64,000 nt of DNA from Clarkia xantiana subsp. parviflora (Eukaryota > Streptophyta > Magnoliopsida > Myrtales > Onagraceae): assembly GCA_036873135.1 (NCBI GenBank), contig JAPTYO010000008.1, positions 27,492,761-27,556,760 of the forward strand, written 5' to 3'. Every line of letters begins with the position of its first letter. Position 1 is the first letter of the stretch. Made by a program: the position numbers and the translations under genes. The notes beneath the pieces are model-generated. The model was not told the DNA's origin. It made no database searches and saw only the letters and a list, made by a program, of their open reading frames with translations. Positions 12,007-23,122 of the stretch are shown in pieces.

Positions 12007-13590
12007 TTAAACTCTAAAACGCTTTACACGACTGCGCATCTCGCCGAGTGCGTCGAGTGCTTGTTCTTTAGTCCTAACGAATGCGACGGACAAATGTTTT
12101 GAAAAAAGTTTCAGTCTTCTTGCTCTCCGTTTGAACTTTTCAAGATCAGTGCTTAACCGCGTCTTCTGTCTCTCTTTCACTTTAATAGTCCATTGCTGGT
12201 GCATGACGGTGGCTCGTGCTTCAGAGAGTTCCCCTTTTAAACGCCTGATTTCTTCTTTGGAACGTGCGCAATCCTGGGCCCAGGTGGCACATTGGATTTC
12301 GACTCGGGCAGCTAGTGTGTCATACACGTCTTCATGGGAAGGTGGCGCGTCTCGCGGCTTTTGTCCGATAATCTCTGTGGGGTCAATAATCGGATCTTCA
12401 ACGTTAGTATGAAAGCGGTAGATGTACTCCTTAGTGGCATGATACATCCGCTCTTCTTCTCTGATATCCCCGGGCGGTTGGATTTTCTCCTCAATTCGAC
12501 TTTCCCAAATTGCATGTATTCTTTGAGCTGCCTGTTTGAGCGCGGCTTGAGTAACTTTGTTGTCATCCCAGTCGAACATCGGGAGAGGTTCATTTGTGCT
12601 AGTTGGTATGCCTTGAAGACCTCCAAGTTGTCGAACGACTCGGGCTGGGTAGGTGACTGACGAGCCTAAGTGACTGATAAGAGGAATACTGTTGAAATCT
12701 TTACATCTTAAAAATACAGGCTTTGGTGAAAACCATCGAGTGACCCATAAAATGTCTTTAGGTAAAAGTTTTGAAAAATGTTTTTTCCATTCACGGGTGC
12801 TCCACCCCTTGTTCACATAGTGAGTATAATCTACCATTCTTGATATAATTTGTTTTCCAATAAGAAAATGAGCTTCGGGGAAACCAGCACCGATCTCCTT
12901 TAGGTGACTTAAAAACCATATTTGCAATAATGCTGGACTTGCTCTTAATCCTCCTCTCCCTTTAGCCTTTATGAAGTTTAGAGACGTGATTGTTTCAGCA
13001 AGCAACGCCACTACAAAACTTCTGCCTTCGACCACTTGAAGGACGACGTCGGCTAATGCCTCGTCTATATGGCTTTGGGAGTGGGGGAACAAAAGAGTTC
13101 CAAAAAATAACAGGAGATAGGCGTGAGTTGCCCCTCAGATCATTCGGTTATCTTTCATCCTAAAACCAACCCAATTTACCAAGCGATTGATAGATAAACC
13201 CTGATGTGTGGCCACCATAAGCTCGTCAGCCAACTTCCCTCTGTTGGCCTGTAAGAGTTTAGAAAGCCTTTGTTTCTCGGACGCTTCGAATCTTGGTAAG
13301 ATGATTCCCTTATTCCATCCCGGGCCTTGTATTAGCTAGCGATACTCTTCGAGGGTAGGGGTGAGCTCTATGCCGTTGATGACGAATACTGCCTTTTCTG
13401 AGTTCCAATGGTCGGCTAAAGCTTCCAGCAAGTGCCACTCTATCTTGTAGTCAGCAAGCCGTTGAACTCCTCCGATGAGTTGGATGACATAATCCTGCTC
13501 CGTTTTCAGCATGGCGTTCCAAAGGCGGTTAATGTCGTCCCTAGGAGCTGGAACGATCGTAATGCGAGGGCACATGAGCATTCTTTCCAT
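12007..13590 (-). pseudogene. Ogre ORF1-like protein upstream of gag, two in-frame stops
   Basis: One frame of 528 codons on the minus strand starts at ATG 13588-13590. It is interrupted by TAG (13336-13338) and TGA (13135-13137) without any frame change. The N-terminal part (LIGGVQRLADYKIEWHLLEA, then GIELTPTLEEYR) resembles plant proteins of the Ogre ORF1 class of unknown function. The C-terminal half is rich in Lys/Arg/Glu and looks coiled-coil (about the last 110 residues). It sits between the 5' leader and Gag, the defining place of Ogre ORF1. The assignment rests on position and family resemblance; the biochemical role is not known. Confidence 0.72.
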
Positions 13591-14227
13591 CCTTACTAAA
13601 TGGAGTGTAAAGCGATTTAAAGTTGCGAAGTGAACGGCACATATATTTTTTATTTTTTAAAAAATGATATGCAATGCATGCTTGAAAAGTAAATTTCCAC
13701 TAATATCCAGTTCACGATTACAAACATGGTGCAATAAAAAGAAGTTACATTAGACCCAAATCCTACACAATATAAATTATATGGGTCGAGAACAATTAGA
13801 AGGAGAACACACGCAATTACGCATAGCAACAGGATAGAAGCTTCGGGTGTGTGTTTTTGCTTTGTTCTAGAAGGTGAGTTCCACTGATAGGCTTCCGACA
13901 CGGTGGTTTCCTCACCCCATTATAGGGATCACGGGACCTTCACGAGTGGTGGAGTTGTTCCGAATGGTTCCGGCAGCTCGGCCGCGCGATCGTACTCTTA
14001 CTAACTCTCCGGGGTTCCTAGTCGCCCTGGGTTTTAGGCGTTTGGTACTTATTCTAGAGTGGTGTGTGCAGGTTTTAATCAAGAAGAACAAACGTTAGTA
14101 AAAAAAAACTTGTACCTTCCAAAAAAAAAAATTAGAGTAACACTTATACAAAACTAAAACATGGCAAACATGCAATTTTAACAAGCTCGAATCCTCTAGA
14201 AAAGTTTCCTCAACAGAGTCGCCAAAT
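13591..14227 (-). other. 5' leader and primer-binding site of the Ogre-like element
   Basis: On the minus strand the 5' LTR is followed after 3 nt by TGGCGACTCTGTTGAGG (14224-14208). This resembles the primer-binding sites described for Ogre, usually assigned to tRNA-Arg. The rest of the leader up to ORF1 has no convincing coding potential. The short reading frames here lack family motifs. Confidence 0.7.
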
Positions 14228-15541
14228 TGTCGGACCTAAAATCTGACCTACGGCGAATACGTTTTGAAAACGTGCGATTTTGAAAAGAATCGCCACTAGT
14301 TAATTAAGGATAAGTAGAATCCTAAATTACCTAGGTAAAAAAAAATAATTAGCACCTAAGTAAATTAATTGGCCTGCGTTAAAAGATTTGAGTTCGGGGG
14401 TTTCTGTTACGAATTAAAAAATAATAATTTTCTAATCACGCCCTTTCGGTACTTGATTAACATGTTAGCCAAATTAAAAATTGAAGCATGCTTTTACGAC
14501 GAGTTAATCTATCATAAAAAAAACTAAACTAATTTTTATGCAACACTATTATTAACGATAAAACTGAGCATTAAAATGTTATTAAGCGTCTAAAACTCCT
14601 AATTACGTTAAAATCTAAATGAAATTAAACATGCTCAAAATTATAACAAATGGCTACACGTCACATACATATGTACAATAGCAATCTAATTAGTTTACAT
14701 CTAACTACCCAATTAACATGGTACAATAATACCCATAATAATAATAACAATAATAATATCAGTAGATAATTAAATATATATAAATAGATAAATAAATAAA
14801 TAAATCTGTAGCGTGAGTCCCTTACCTTCGTCTTCTTCAATGGCGGGTCAGATGGGGACGGCGCCGGCAACAGAGACAAGGACGGCAGAGCTCCGGCGAC
14901 GGCAGTAGGGACAGCAAGGACGACAGAGCTCCGGCGACGGCAACAGGGATAGCAATCCCCGGCGGATCGAGCTACTGTCTGGCAAACCAATCCCCCGGCG
15001 ACGACTGCAAGCCAAACGAGCAGGACGACCTCAGGCAGCGACGGGCGGTGCTATCGGCGGCAACTGGACGGCATCAAGAAGCCCGGACGACGACGAGAGC
15101 TGGACAACGGCCGGGGATAGACACCGGCGAACCTCCAACGAACGTACGATGAAGAAGAAAAGATTTCAGTCACTGCACGCTTTCCCAAAAAAACTAATAT
15201 TTTATTCTCAAATTTATGTGTCCTATTACATAGTACATAGGGCCTATTTATAGGTAAATTGACATCCAAAAATTAGGAAATCAATATTCCCTCAATATTC
15301 ACCCTTTTAATTCCGAAAATTATACATATATATTTATGAATATTACCATAAATATATATTGTATATTTTCTAAATATTATATATTATTAAATGCAGATAC
15401 ACTGTCTAAACTTAAGCTAAACATATTTTTAGCAACCCCGTGACCTTCCATATTTAGATATTTCCTTTTTTAAACGCGTTACACACAACATTTTTTAACG
15501 TGTTATATACGTGTCGCGCGTACCAAAATTAGGTGTTTACA
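14228..15541 (-). repeat. 5' LTR of the Ogre-like element
   Basis: This 1314-bp direct repeat of 2677-3961 starts TGTCGGACC and ends GTTTACA. Most of the length excess over the other LTR comes from an extra partial repeat of the GACGGCAGAGCTCCGGCGAC segment at about 14880-14945. The two LTRs otherwise differ by scattered substitutions and microsatellite length, so the insertion is fairly recent. Confidence 0.95.
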
Positions 15542-15579
15542 CCAGACTTTTCTATTCAAAACCCACGGACGACGCCAAG
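15542..15579 (-). other. Leader and primer-binding site of the outer Tat element
   Basis: Next to the LTR the minus strand reads CTTGGCGTCGTCCGTGGG. The TTGGCGTCGTC(T/C)GTGGG block also follows the 5' LTRs at 17608 and 51759, so it is the shared primer-binding region of these Tat families. The nested Ogre-like element inserted a few bases further in, duplicating CCAG(A/G). Confidence 0.8.
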
Positions 15580-16325
15580 TGTTAAGACGTGTTCCTCGGG
15601 TTGGTGAGTCTCTGATCCGAGTGACACCTCTTTCGGGTATTTCGTTCTTCTTCCTGATCCGCTTAGCTTGTCTCTCTGATCCTTAGCTCCACTCCTTGTA
15701 GGCCTGCACAAGGGGCAGTACTGAGCATAGAGAGGGGGGAGGGGGTGGTGCTCAGTGAACCCTCTCCGATGCCTAAGGAAGTTCGGGCTCTTTAGAGAGA
15801 GAAAATCCTAGAGAGAAGACAGAGCTAAACGTGCGAAGATGTAAACTTTTCAAAATGAATAGAACTTGCGAAGTATATATAGGCTACGGGTGGAATTAAG
15901 GTGGCTTAATGACACCATTAATCCCTAAACGTACTTTATTAACACATAACAACAGGATTAAAACCTTTAAAGACACAGAGAGGTGGGTGAAAAAGTTTAA
16001 GTATGAGTCGGGTAAAATGGATGTCGGGACCCTCGGGGTGGGATGGGAAATCCAACCCCTAAGGCCTAGGATCGGGTCAGCTTGTCCGACCTCTCTTGGG
16101 AGGGGCTGGGTCTGCTGACCCGATCCCTCCTAGGAGAGATCGGGCCGGCTAGCCCGATCTCACCTAGGTGAGACCAACGGACCGGACGAATATTTTGTCT
16201 CGTCCGGGGCGTTTGCGTTGCAAGTGAAGTATCCGGGTCCAACTTTTGATTCATAATCGTAAGTGGGATGATTAAAATAAGACAATCCGAAAGAAGACGG
16301 ATTCAAATTGGGCGTATATCCATCA
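15580..16325 (-). repeat. 5' LTR of the outer Tat element
   Basis: On the minus strand the LTR runs TGATGGATATACGCCC ... TTAACA. It holds a TATA-like CTATATATACT (plus-strand 15874-15884), then the GGCATCGGAGAGGGTTC block (about 15755-15771) and CCCCTTGTGCAGG (about 15708-15720). Both blocks are shared with the LTRs at 17015 and 51164 and probably mark the R/U5 region. No partner LTR is visible, so the outer boundary rests on the TG...CA ends and on the shared start. Confidence 0.78.
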
Positions 16326-17014
16326 GAACATGAAAGATGTATCTTCTACTTCGTTCGTTGATTGATGGGAGCATGTTCATTGGATACTTTGCTTGAATTC
16401 ACTGAGAAACACAACTAAGGATTCATTCAGCACAACTCATTACCTCCTTTTGCTGCTAATGTCTACACTGCAATTATATGACTTGGAGGAAGTAAACCCT
16501 GTAGTAGTAAAAAAAAAAAAAAACTACTGATTGTTAAAAGACAACATAGTATTTCCTCTGATAGCCCTATTATTGGGTAAATAATTTACCTCGTGTCCTT
16601 GTTTTAGGGGTAGTGAAATATGCAACCATGATACTAAATTTAATAACGGTTGATAATAGTTCATAACTTGTTATTTGACAGATGAATCCAATTTATAAAT
16701 GCAGTGAGAGGCATCCCATATAAGTATTTGTACTCATCACTTATTTAGATTGGACGCGCACGTGTAATATTCTCTAGTTTGTGAAAAAAAAATGGCAACG
16801 TAACACGACATATTTTGAATTGTATCAGCGTGTTTAAAAATGTAGTAACTGACCATTATTAGTATATATATCTAAAAGTGCTGGCAAATTGACATTTTCA
16901 ATTGGTAAAATTAAGCTCCATCAACTTTAACTACTATTATAAATTTATACAATAGAATATCAACTTGAACGTAACTCTTTTGAACCCAACCACAGAGTCT
17001 TTAGACTGAGTGGT
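16326..17014. other. Unassigned spacer between two LTR elements
   Basis: I see no open frame with a recognisable product. The sequence is AT-rich with a 15-base A run near 16510. The right end, GTGGT (17010-17014), is the left copy of the target duplication of the next element, so this is the pre-insertion flank that resumes at 38322. Confidence 0.6.
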
Positions 17015-17607
17015 TGATGGATATACACACTACTAGACCTCACTAAGGCTTGATTTGGTCGCATCGTCGACCACGAACATGGTAAGTGATCAAGGCCTTT
17101 ATTTATCACGCGCTAGTCCTCCCGACCGGACTAGTTCGGTGTCGAAAACACCGAACTAATCCGGACCGAACGAGTCCGGTGTCATCAACACCGGACCGGT
17201 CCGGTGTCACGGGGTCGACGCGTCCCGCGTCCGGCCCCTGACTCTTGGGTGACTGACACCCTGGTCACTCCTATTTAGATTACTACCCTTTTTTACACGG
17301 GTCCCACCCATAAATGTGGACCTCTCCTCCGGTGTCAAAATCCAAATCCCTATAAATAGGGCAATGTATCCTTCATTTACAACGTGATCTGTGATTTTCA
17401 TACTGGAGCTCTGACTTCTCTCTGGCTTTATCTCTCTACAAACTGAACTCTCATTTAGGCATCAGAGAGGGTTCGCTGGACACCGTCCGGCTTACCCCTT
17501 GTGCAGGTAAGCTTGGAACGGAAGGAAGAAGCGTAACACAAAAAATGAAGGAACACGACTCGACGCAAGGCCTCCAAGATCGGAGCCCCGAAGAGCTTGT
17601 TCCATCA
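17015..17607 (+). repeat. 5' LTR of the long Tat-type element, with primer-binding region next to it
   Basis: The LTR runs TGATGGATATACAC ... GTTCCATCA. U3 holds hairpin-forming motifs, for example 17132-17158 with 11-bp arms TAGTTCGGTGT/ACACCGAACTA, and repeated CCGGTGTCA boxes. A TATA box (TATAAATA, 17351-17358) and the CATCAGAGAGGGTTC block (about 17461-17475) follow. The bases after the LTR, TTGGCGTCGTCCTG (17608-17621), are the primer-binding region shared with the other Tat elements. Confidence 0.93.
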
Positions 17608-17658
17608 TTGGCGTCGTCCTGTATGACTCAAACTAAAAGCCTGGCAGTAACATGATCA

Positions 17659-20310
17659 ATGAAAGCGAGCGGACAGTCCGTGGGTAACGAACCTCCCCCG
17701 GAGAGTTCGAGGCCACCCCTCCACCCGAACACCCAAGTCCCAAGAACGATAAGAAGACCGGTGGAGGAGCCACCCATTCCCGTCGCTCAGGAGGTATCTT
17801 CGAATGCATCAACACCAAAAGTTCGAAGGCACCCGAGCAAAGACGTCGAGGCAAACGCTCAAGCGCAGTCCCGAAGAACACCACGGAGCGATCAACCCTA
17901 AAGATTATCCTATGGAATGCCCCCGTAGGAACAGCCATATGGAATGCCATTTCATGGAGTGCCATCTTATGACATGCCAATGTTCAACTGGCATACTTAT
18001 GCGGGCGTCTGTACGCCCGATGTATAGACAAGGTACACCGCCAGTCACGACAGGTTTCATGTCGGCTATGGATGACTTATTGGCATATCCGGACGCCATG
18101 AGAGTAAGAGGATATGGACCACCCCCTTTCGCCTCGAGCCATCAGGTTCCACCAAGGGAGGGTCCGAGAACAACACAGACAAAGGGAAACTATACCCCAA
18201 ACTTTGCAAGGCATTAGCCTCCCCCACAAGCCGCAAGGAAATCGCCAATGCACCACAGTGCAAGGCAAGCATCCATACCACCTCATGCTCAGCATCAGTA
18301 GTATCAACATGCACAGGCGGGAGTGCAATCTGAAAGGCGAGGATCAGAGCATAGGACAACGCCCCAACCACGGAGACAGCAACAGCCGTCCCCGTATGAA
18401 TTTCAGTACACACAAAGCCCCTACTACCAGCTCTACCAGGCTGAATTCCAACCAATGACTAAAGAAGCACTTGCCGACTCCCCAAAGGCAGCAATGACTA
18501 TGGAAGAGATTGAGGAGTTAGTAACAAGGAAAATGAAGGAAGCAAAAGGAAAAGCCCTGCATAGCCTAAGTGATAAGACGTCACATCCATTTGTTCAAGA
18601 GCCGATAGACATACGCTTCCCAGAGGGAGTATCTCCAGGAAAAAAATGATAAATACAATGGCAAAGGAGACCCAATGGAGCACGTGCAGCATCACGATGC
18701 GTCATTAATGGGGCGTACAAGCGATGAGAGATGGATGGCATTTTCATTCCCCACAACACTGACGGGAGAAATTTCACATTGGTTCTTTGGTCTTCCAAAG
18801 GAATAAGTTCATGAAAATAGCTGAAAGCAAAATTCATCCAAAGATACTTGGGAGAGAGACAACTCCTAAAAGGTTCAAACGCCATTGATGAAGTTCGCCA
18901 AGAGAACGATGAGACTTTAGCAAGTTACTACACTCGCTTCAACCAGAACTTAGCTGAGATTGAAACTGATATGGCGGAAGGAGAAATAATACGAGCTTTT
19001 GTAAGGAACCTAGGATGTTGGAGATCTTCCATAGCTGATAGCATGACCCTCGACATGGTTAACACCTTGGAGGAACTGGCAGCGCGAGTAAAATTGCACA
19101 TAGACCTCGAAAGGGCCAGAGCTATAAGGAAAGCAAAGACAGTGGCCCCTTCAAACAAGGCTGAATGTAAAAAGCCCAACAAAGGAAGGCCGCAACAAAG
19201 GAATCCCAATCAAAGAGCATAGGAGTGGATACCCCCTCCAAAGGGTAGACAGTTTAATGAACAAAGAAGGTCGGATAGCGTCAATGTTATCAAGTACATT
19301 CCTTTGAATGCACCCCCCACTGTCATCCTTCGGGAAATGAAAGAAACAGGAATGTGGATTCCGGCTGTGAAAAAACCTAATTTCCAAATGGGGCCACATA
19401 GCGAAAAACACTGCACCTTTCATGAAGCTCGAGGCCATCACATAAACGTTTGCCCTGACCTAAAAGAAAGAATCAAAAGAGAAATCCAGCAGGGATGTCT
19501 TAAGCACTACGCCAATACTGGAAACAAGAGGGAGCGTTCACCGCCTCCCAAGTCATCAACAATCGATAAAGGCAAGGGCAAAATGGATGATTACACTCAT
19601 CCCCCTAATAAAGACACCATAAATGTCATCCATGGTGGAATAGATGCAGGAGGCTAGTCATCAAATGCAAGAGAAGTATATGCTGCACAACCTGAGAATA
19701 TGGCCATCTGGCGCAAGAGACCAAGAGAAGAGGACGACATGGTCATCCAATTCTCAAAGAAAGATATGGAACACATCATGCTTTTGCACGATGATGCCTT
19801 GGTCATAACAGCGGAAATCGCTAATATTAGTGGACGGAGGGAGCTCAGCAGACATCCTCCATGTCCAAGTGTTGAAAAAGCTAGTCAAGGGTCTGACAGA
19901 TCTAACACCGGTGAACTTCTCACTAGTAAGCTTTGCGACATCAACTTACCCATTAGGGACGATAACGCTACCGAAGGCTGGGACAAGGATGAAGGCAGAT
20001 TCACATCAATGTGACCTTTGTCATAGTGAGGCACTTAGGTGCTTACCATGACATCCTTGGAAGGACAACTATCAATCCAAATATATTAGTCGCGTCCACA
20101 GCTCATCAAAAGTTGAAGTTCCTAACTCCGCATGGAGTAGGCGAAGTACTGAGAGACCAGACATCAGCACGAAAATGCTATGTCAATGCCATGAAGATGA
20201 AGGCGCAACAGGGTGCAAGCATTGCAATGGTTTCAACACCAAACAAAGGGAAAAAGTCTCTTCAAATTTGGAAGAAGTTGAGTGCAATCAAGAAGTGGGC
20301 ATGCATTTAA
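17659..20310 (+). pseudogene. Gag-protease remnant of the long Tat-type element, many frameshifts
   Basis: The ATG at 17659 follows the leader directly. Pieces in several frames give, in order: a Pro/Gln-rich N-terminus with TTGFMSAMDDLLAYPDA (about 18050); an acidic helix and the start of the capsid (18452-18650); the Gag capsid core with SYYTRFNQNLAEI and IRAFVRNL (18848-19222); a variant zinc knuckle CTFHEARGHHINVC (about 19413-19454); and a protease with VDGGSSADI (near 19830) and DILGRTTINP (near 20050). Breaks are seen near 17805, 18650-18840, 19220 and 19657 (stops), and 19830-20010. Gag would assemble particles and the protease would mature them. This copy can make neither protein intact. 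Confidence 0.8.
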
Positions 20311-20331
20311 TCCCAACACTTAAGGAAACGA

Positions 20332-20700
20332 TTGAGCTACAAGTTCTGGGTAAAGACACCAATCAAGGTGACAGAAACACAAGTGGTTTCGACACAGGAA
20401 TGCCGGGAAGACCGACATGAAACAGCTGAAGAACTGCGGGAAAAGAGAATCAAAATTTCATACGAGTGGGGGTTCTACCACGTCGATGACATCCGGCAGT
20501 GCCCGGGCAAAACCATACGAAGCTACTTTGCAAGATTCGCAAAAAATGCCGCCCCGCTACAAGCGACAAAGGTAGAGGTCATCAGAACCTTCTTTAGAAA
20601 CTTGAGGACATCACATATATAATACTTTGGTGACATTTATGCAACTATGATGATAACCACAATGCGAGAGTTGCGAGGTCAGCTAGATGAAGCAAAGAAA
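20332..20700 (+). pseudogene. Second Gag-like fragment downstream of protease
   Basis: The frame at 20332-20622 ends with a stretch containing TIRSYFARFAKNA and VIRTFFRNL. Its pattern matches the Gag core motif TLASYYTRFNQNL ... IIRAFVRNL, found about 1.6 kb upstream in the same element. A short Glu/Lys-rich segment follows the stop. RT would be expected at this place. The fragment may come from an older Gag of another family brought in by recombination. The resemblance is short, so the call is tentative. Confidence 0.4.
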
Positions 20701-22029
20701 GAGAATAGGATGAGTTAAATGCTTGCAGTCTCATGGCCTTAGAAGCCAACTAAGAGTTGGAATACTCCCATTCCACGAATGAAGAAGAAACCAATGAAGA
20801 GATGATATACTTCAATTCCACTAACGAAGAAGATGTTGTGTTTGCCAACCTAACAGGAGCCAGAGTTGGGTTCACGCTGTTGATCATGAGTCTGGAACAA
20901 TTGCATAATGAGCGACTCTGATACCTGATACCACACCCAAGCAGGGAGGACCGAGCCTTTATAGGTAGCAACACAGCTTAGTGGTGTCAACACCACGAGA
21001 CATGGGGGAACCATACGAGCAACTGCATGAGGTTGAGAATTGAAACAGAATGCCTAATCCATCAAGGAAGGCTAGATGAGTTCGTGGCGCCTCGCTCTTG
21101 AATAGGGCAGTCCTTCCAAAAGGCCGTGTCGACGTATCTTTTTAAGTATCCTTGCATTTACTTTTCCAAGAATGAAATCCCTATATGGAGAAACTATCTA
21201 GTAGATGGTAGCTTTTTATATATTTGCTATGAACAAACCTAAATGAAGATCTTCGGACTCCGCATTGTAAATACAATGAATGACAAGTTTATGAATGTTT
21301 TTGAAGCGACAGGTCATATGTCATTCAGACCCTACTATGGAAAAATCACCAAGTAGTGGCATCTATACAACGACGTGCACATCCGTAAAAAGGTTATATA
21401 CAACCTCCGAGCTGCTTTGGGCTGATCACCCAGCAGTGCTATTAAAGTGACGCGATTGGAACAAACACCAATTTAGCGTTCACTATACACTTTGGTACTT
21501 CTATATCGGGATGATGTTATTTGAGGCGACTGCTTGGAAGCAACCAATTGCATGTCCGCCGCCCCATGTATTTAGGGAGGATACTCTAAAAAGCGGCGTC
21601 TTGGAATCAACCAATTGCACGTCCGCCAAATACCCCTTGTATTTCGATACCGGTATGAACATACCTTGGAATATACACCAGGTATTGCGATAAACCCTAC
21701 AGTGACACATTCACTTATGTGATGCGGATACTATAATGCCTTAGGAGCTAACTCTGAGGAGATATTTGAATATCACAATGTCCAGTCTACTATACCAACG
21801 TACCAGTGATCTACCACGGATAACATGTCATATTTCAGAGATGGCCTCTACTAGGCCGATGATGAAACAAGTCGCAATAGCGAGCTATGTCTACACGCCT
21901 AAAATGCACCAAATTTTGCAAGTTTCATTGCCACAACGTAAGCTTGAAATCATCAAGTAACGGTTATTGCACTGCGGTGGAGTCGATCATGTCGCGACCT
22001 TACTTCGGAAAAGCCAAGTAATGGTCATA
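20701..22029. other. Non-coding interior of the long element
   Basis: I see no domain-bearing frame on either strand. Short duplicated phrases occur (for example CCAATTGCA(C/T)GTCCGCC near 21545 and 21610), which suggests decayed tandem duplication. It lies where pol would be in an autonomous relative. Confidence 0.5.
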
Positions 22030-22640
22030 CAATGAAAAACCGCATAAAAAAAATTTTCAAGTAGCGTCTTGCTCCAACGCCACATCTTGAAAACCAAGCG
22101 GCAAAAAAACACACCCGCAAGTAGCAAAACGCTATCCGAGGCATCGGGTAAGCGACTTAAAACGTACCAAACCAAGCAAGTAACATCTTGCCATAACGCC
22201 TTATCTTGGTTTACCAAGCGGCGGAAAACACACTAACTTTTCTAGTATGCATGTTAGGAAGCAAGTATGCGTCTTGCCAAAACGCTATCCAAGGCATCGG
22301 ATAAGCGGCTTAAAACGTACCAAATTAAGCAAGTAACGTCTTGCCTCAACGCTATATTGAGTTATCAAGTAAGAGGAAAGTGCACTCGCAAGTATGCGTC
22401 TTGCCAAAATGTTATCTCAAGGCATTGAGTAAGCGGCTTAAAACGTACCAAATTATGCAAGTAACGTCTTGCATTAACACTACCCTAAGGCATCGAGCCA
22501 AGTGGTTAAAACGTACCAAACAAGTAAGTAGCGTCATACTAACAACGCTATCTGAGGCATCTGATATGAGGTAATAAAACGTGAACGCAAGTAGCGTCTT
22601 GAAACAACGCTATGTCGAGGCATTGAACAACGGAGGAATG
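22030..22640 (+). repeat. Tandem array of about 127-bp units built from two related half-units
   Basis: The phrase GCAAGTATGCGTCTTGCC recurs at 22261 and 22388, and AAGTA(A/G)CGTCTTGC, GGCATCGG(A/G)TAAGCGGCTTAAAACGTACC and AACGCTAT recur throughout. A full unit is about 127 bp and contains two diverged copies of a roughly 60-bp motif. About four to five units are visible, most diverged at the edges. Confidence 0.8.
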
Positions 22641-23122
22641 CCATCACTCACGATGAATACCTTTTTTGAACAAAGCCATGCCTTGGTGACAACCAAGATG
22701 GGCACATACGAGCTTAGCGCTCAGGTACCATTGATGATAAGTGTAATGTACGTCATGATCGGCATGCAACCGACACGATAAGTATGATATTACCTCAAAT
22801 AATGGAGGTTACGATGAAGTCGCGATACACAAACGACATCAAGCCGAGACTGGCATACAACCGGCATGGCAACAGCCACCTCGAATAAAAGAGGATACAA
22901 CAAGTTGTGCAAACACACACAACCAAGCAAGCATGGCCCAAAGCAAAGGGACAAGAATAACAACAAGGGTATGAAATACTACTCATGTTTATGTGACCAT
23001 ATTGTCTATATATGTTTTGGATAGGTTTCATATGAAAGGTAGAAGGATGGCATATATGCTCAAGTTCCAACATGAGTGTTTCTAATAACGAAGCACGGTA
23101 AGCATAAGGAAAAGGCGGCTAT
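22641..23122. other. Non-coding stretch between the tandem array and the antisense gene
   Basis: No recognisable gene. It includes repeated GGCAT(G/A)CAACCG(A/G)CA phrases and would hold the 3' untranslated end of the antisense gene that begins at 23123. Confidence 0.4.

Larger units (their letters stand above)
2677..15541 (-). mobile_element. Complete Ogre-like Ty3/gypsy (Tat lineage) element, nested
   Basis: The element has long direct LTRs (2677-3961 and 14228-15541) that begin TG and end CA. It has a 17-nt primer-binding site, a polypurine tract, and coding order ORF1, Gag-protease, intron, RT-RNase H, second RNase H, integrase, all on the minus strand. The flanks are CCAGG (2672-2676) and CCAGA (15542-15546), a 5-bp target duplication with one mismatch. 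An extra ORF upstream of gag, an intron between protease and RT, and long LTRs with a tandem-repeat-rich 3' untranslated region are established hallmarks of Ogre elements. Nonsense and frameshift mutations make this copy non-autonomous. Confidence 0.92.
1..16325 (-). mobile_element. Outer Ty3/gypsy Tat-lineage LTR element, left end outside window, split by an Ogre-like element
   Basis: Read on the minus strand, the element starts with an LTR (16325 down to 15580). A primer-binding leader follows (15579-15542) and then the gag-protease frame (2657 down to 1). The leader and the gag start are separated by a complete nested element at 2677-15541. If that element is removed, the leader runs straight into the gag ATG at 2655-2657. 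RT, integrase and the other LTR would lie left of the window. The gag N-terminus resembles that of the long element at 17015, and both LTRs begin TGATGGATATAC, so the two belong to related families. The family name is inferred from gag and protease motifs only. Confidence 0.85.
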
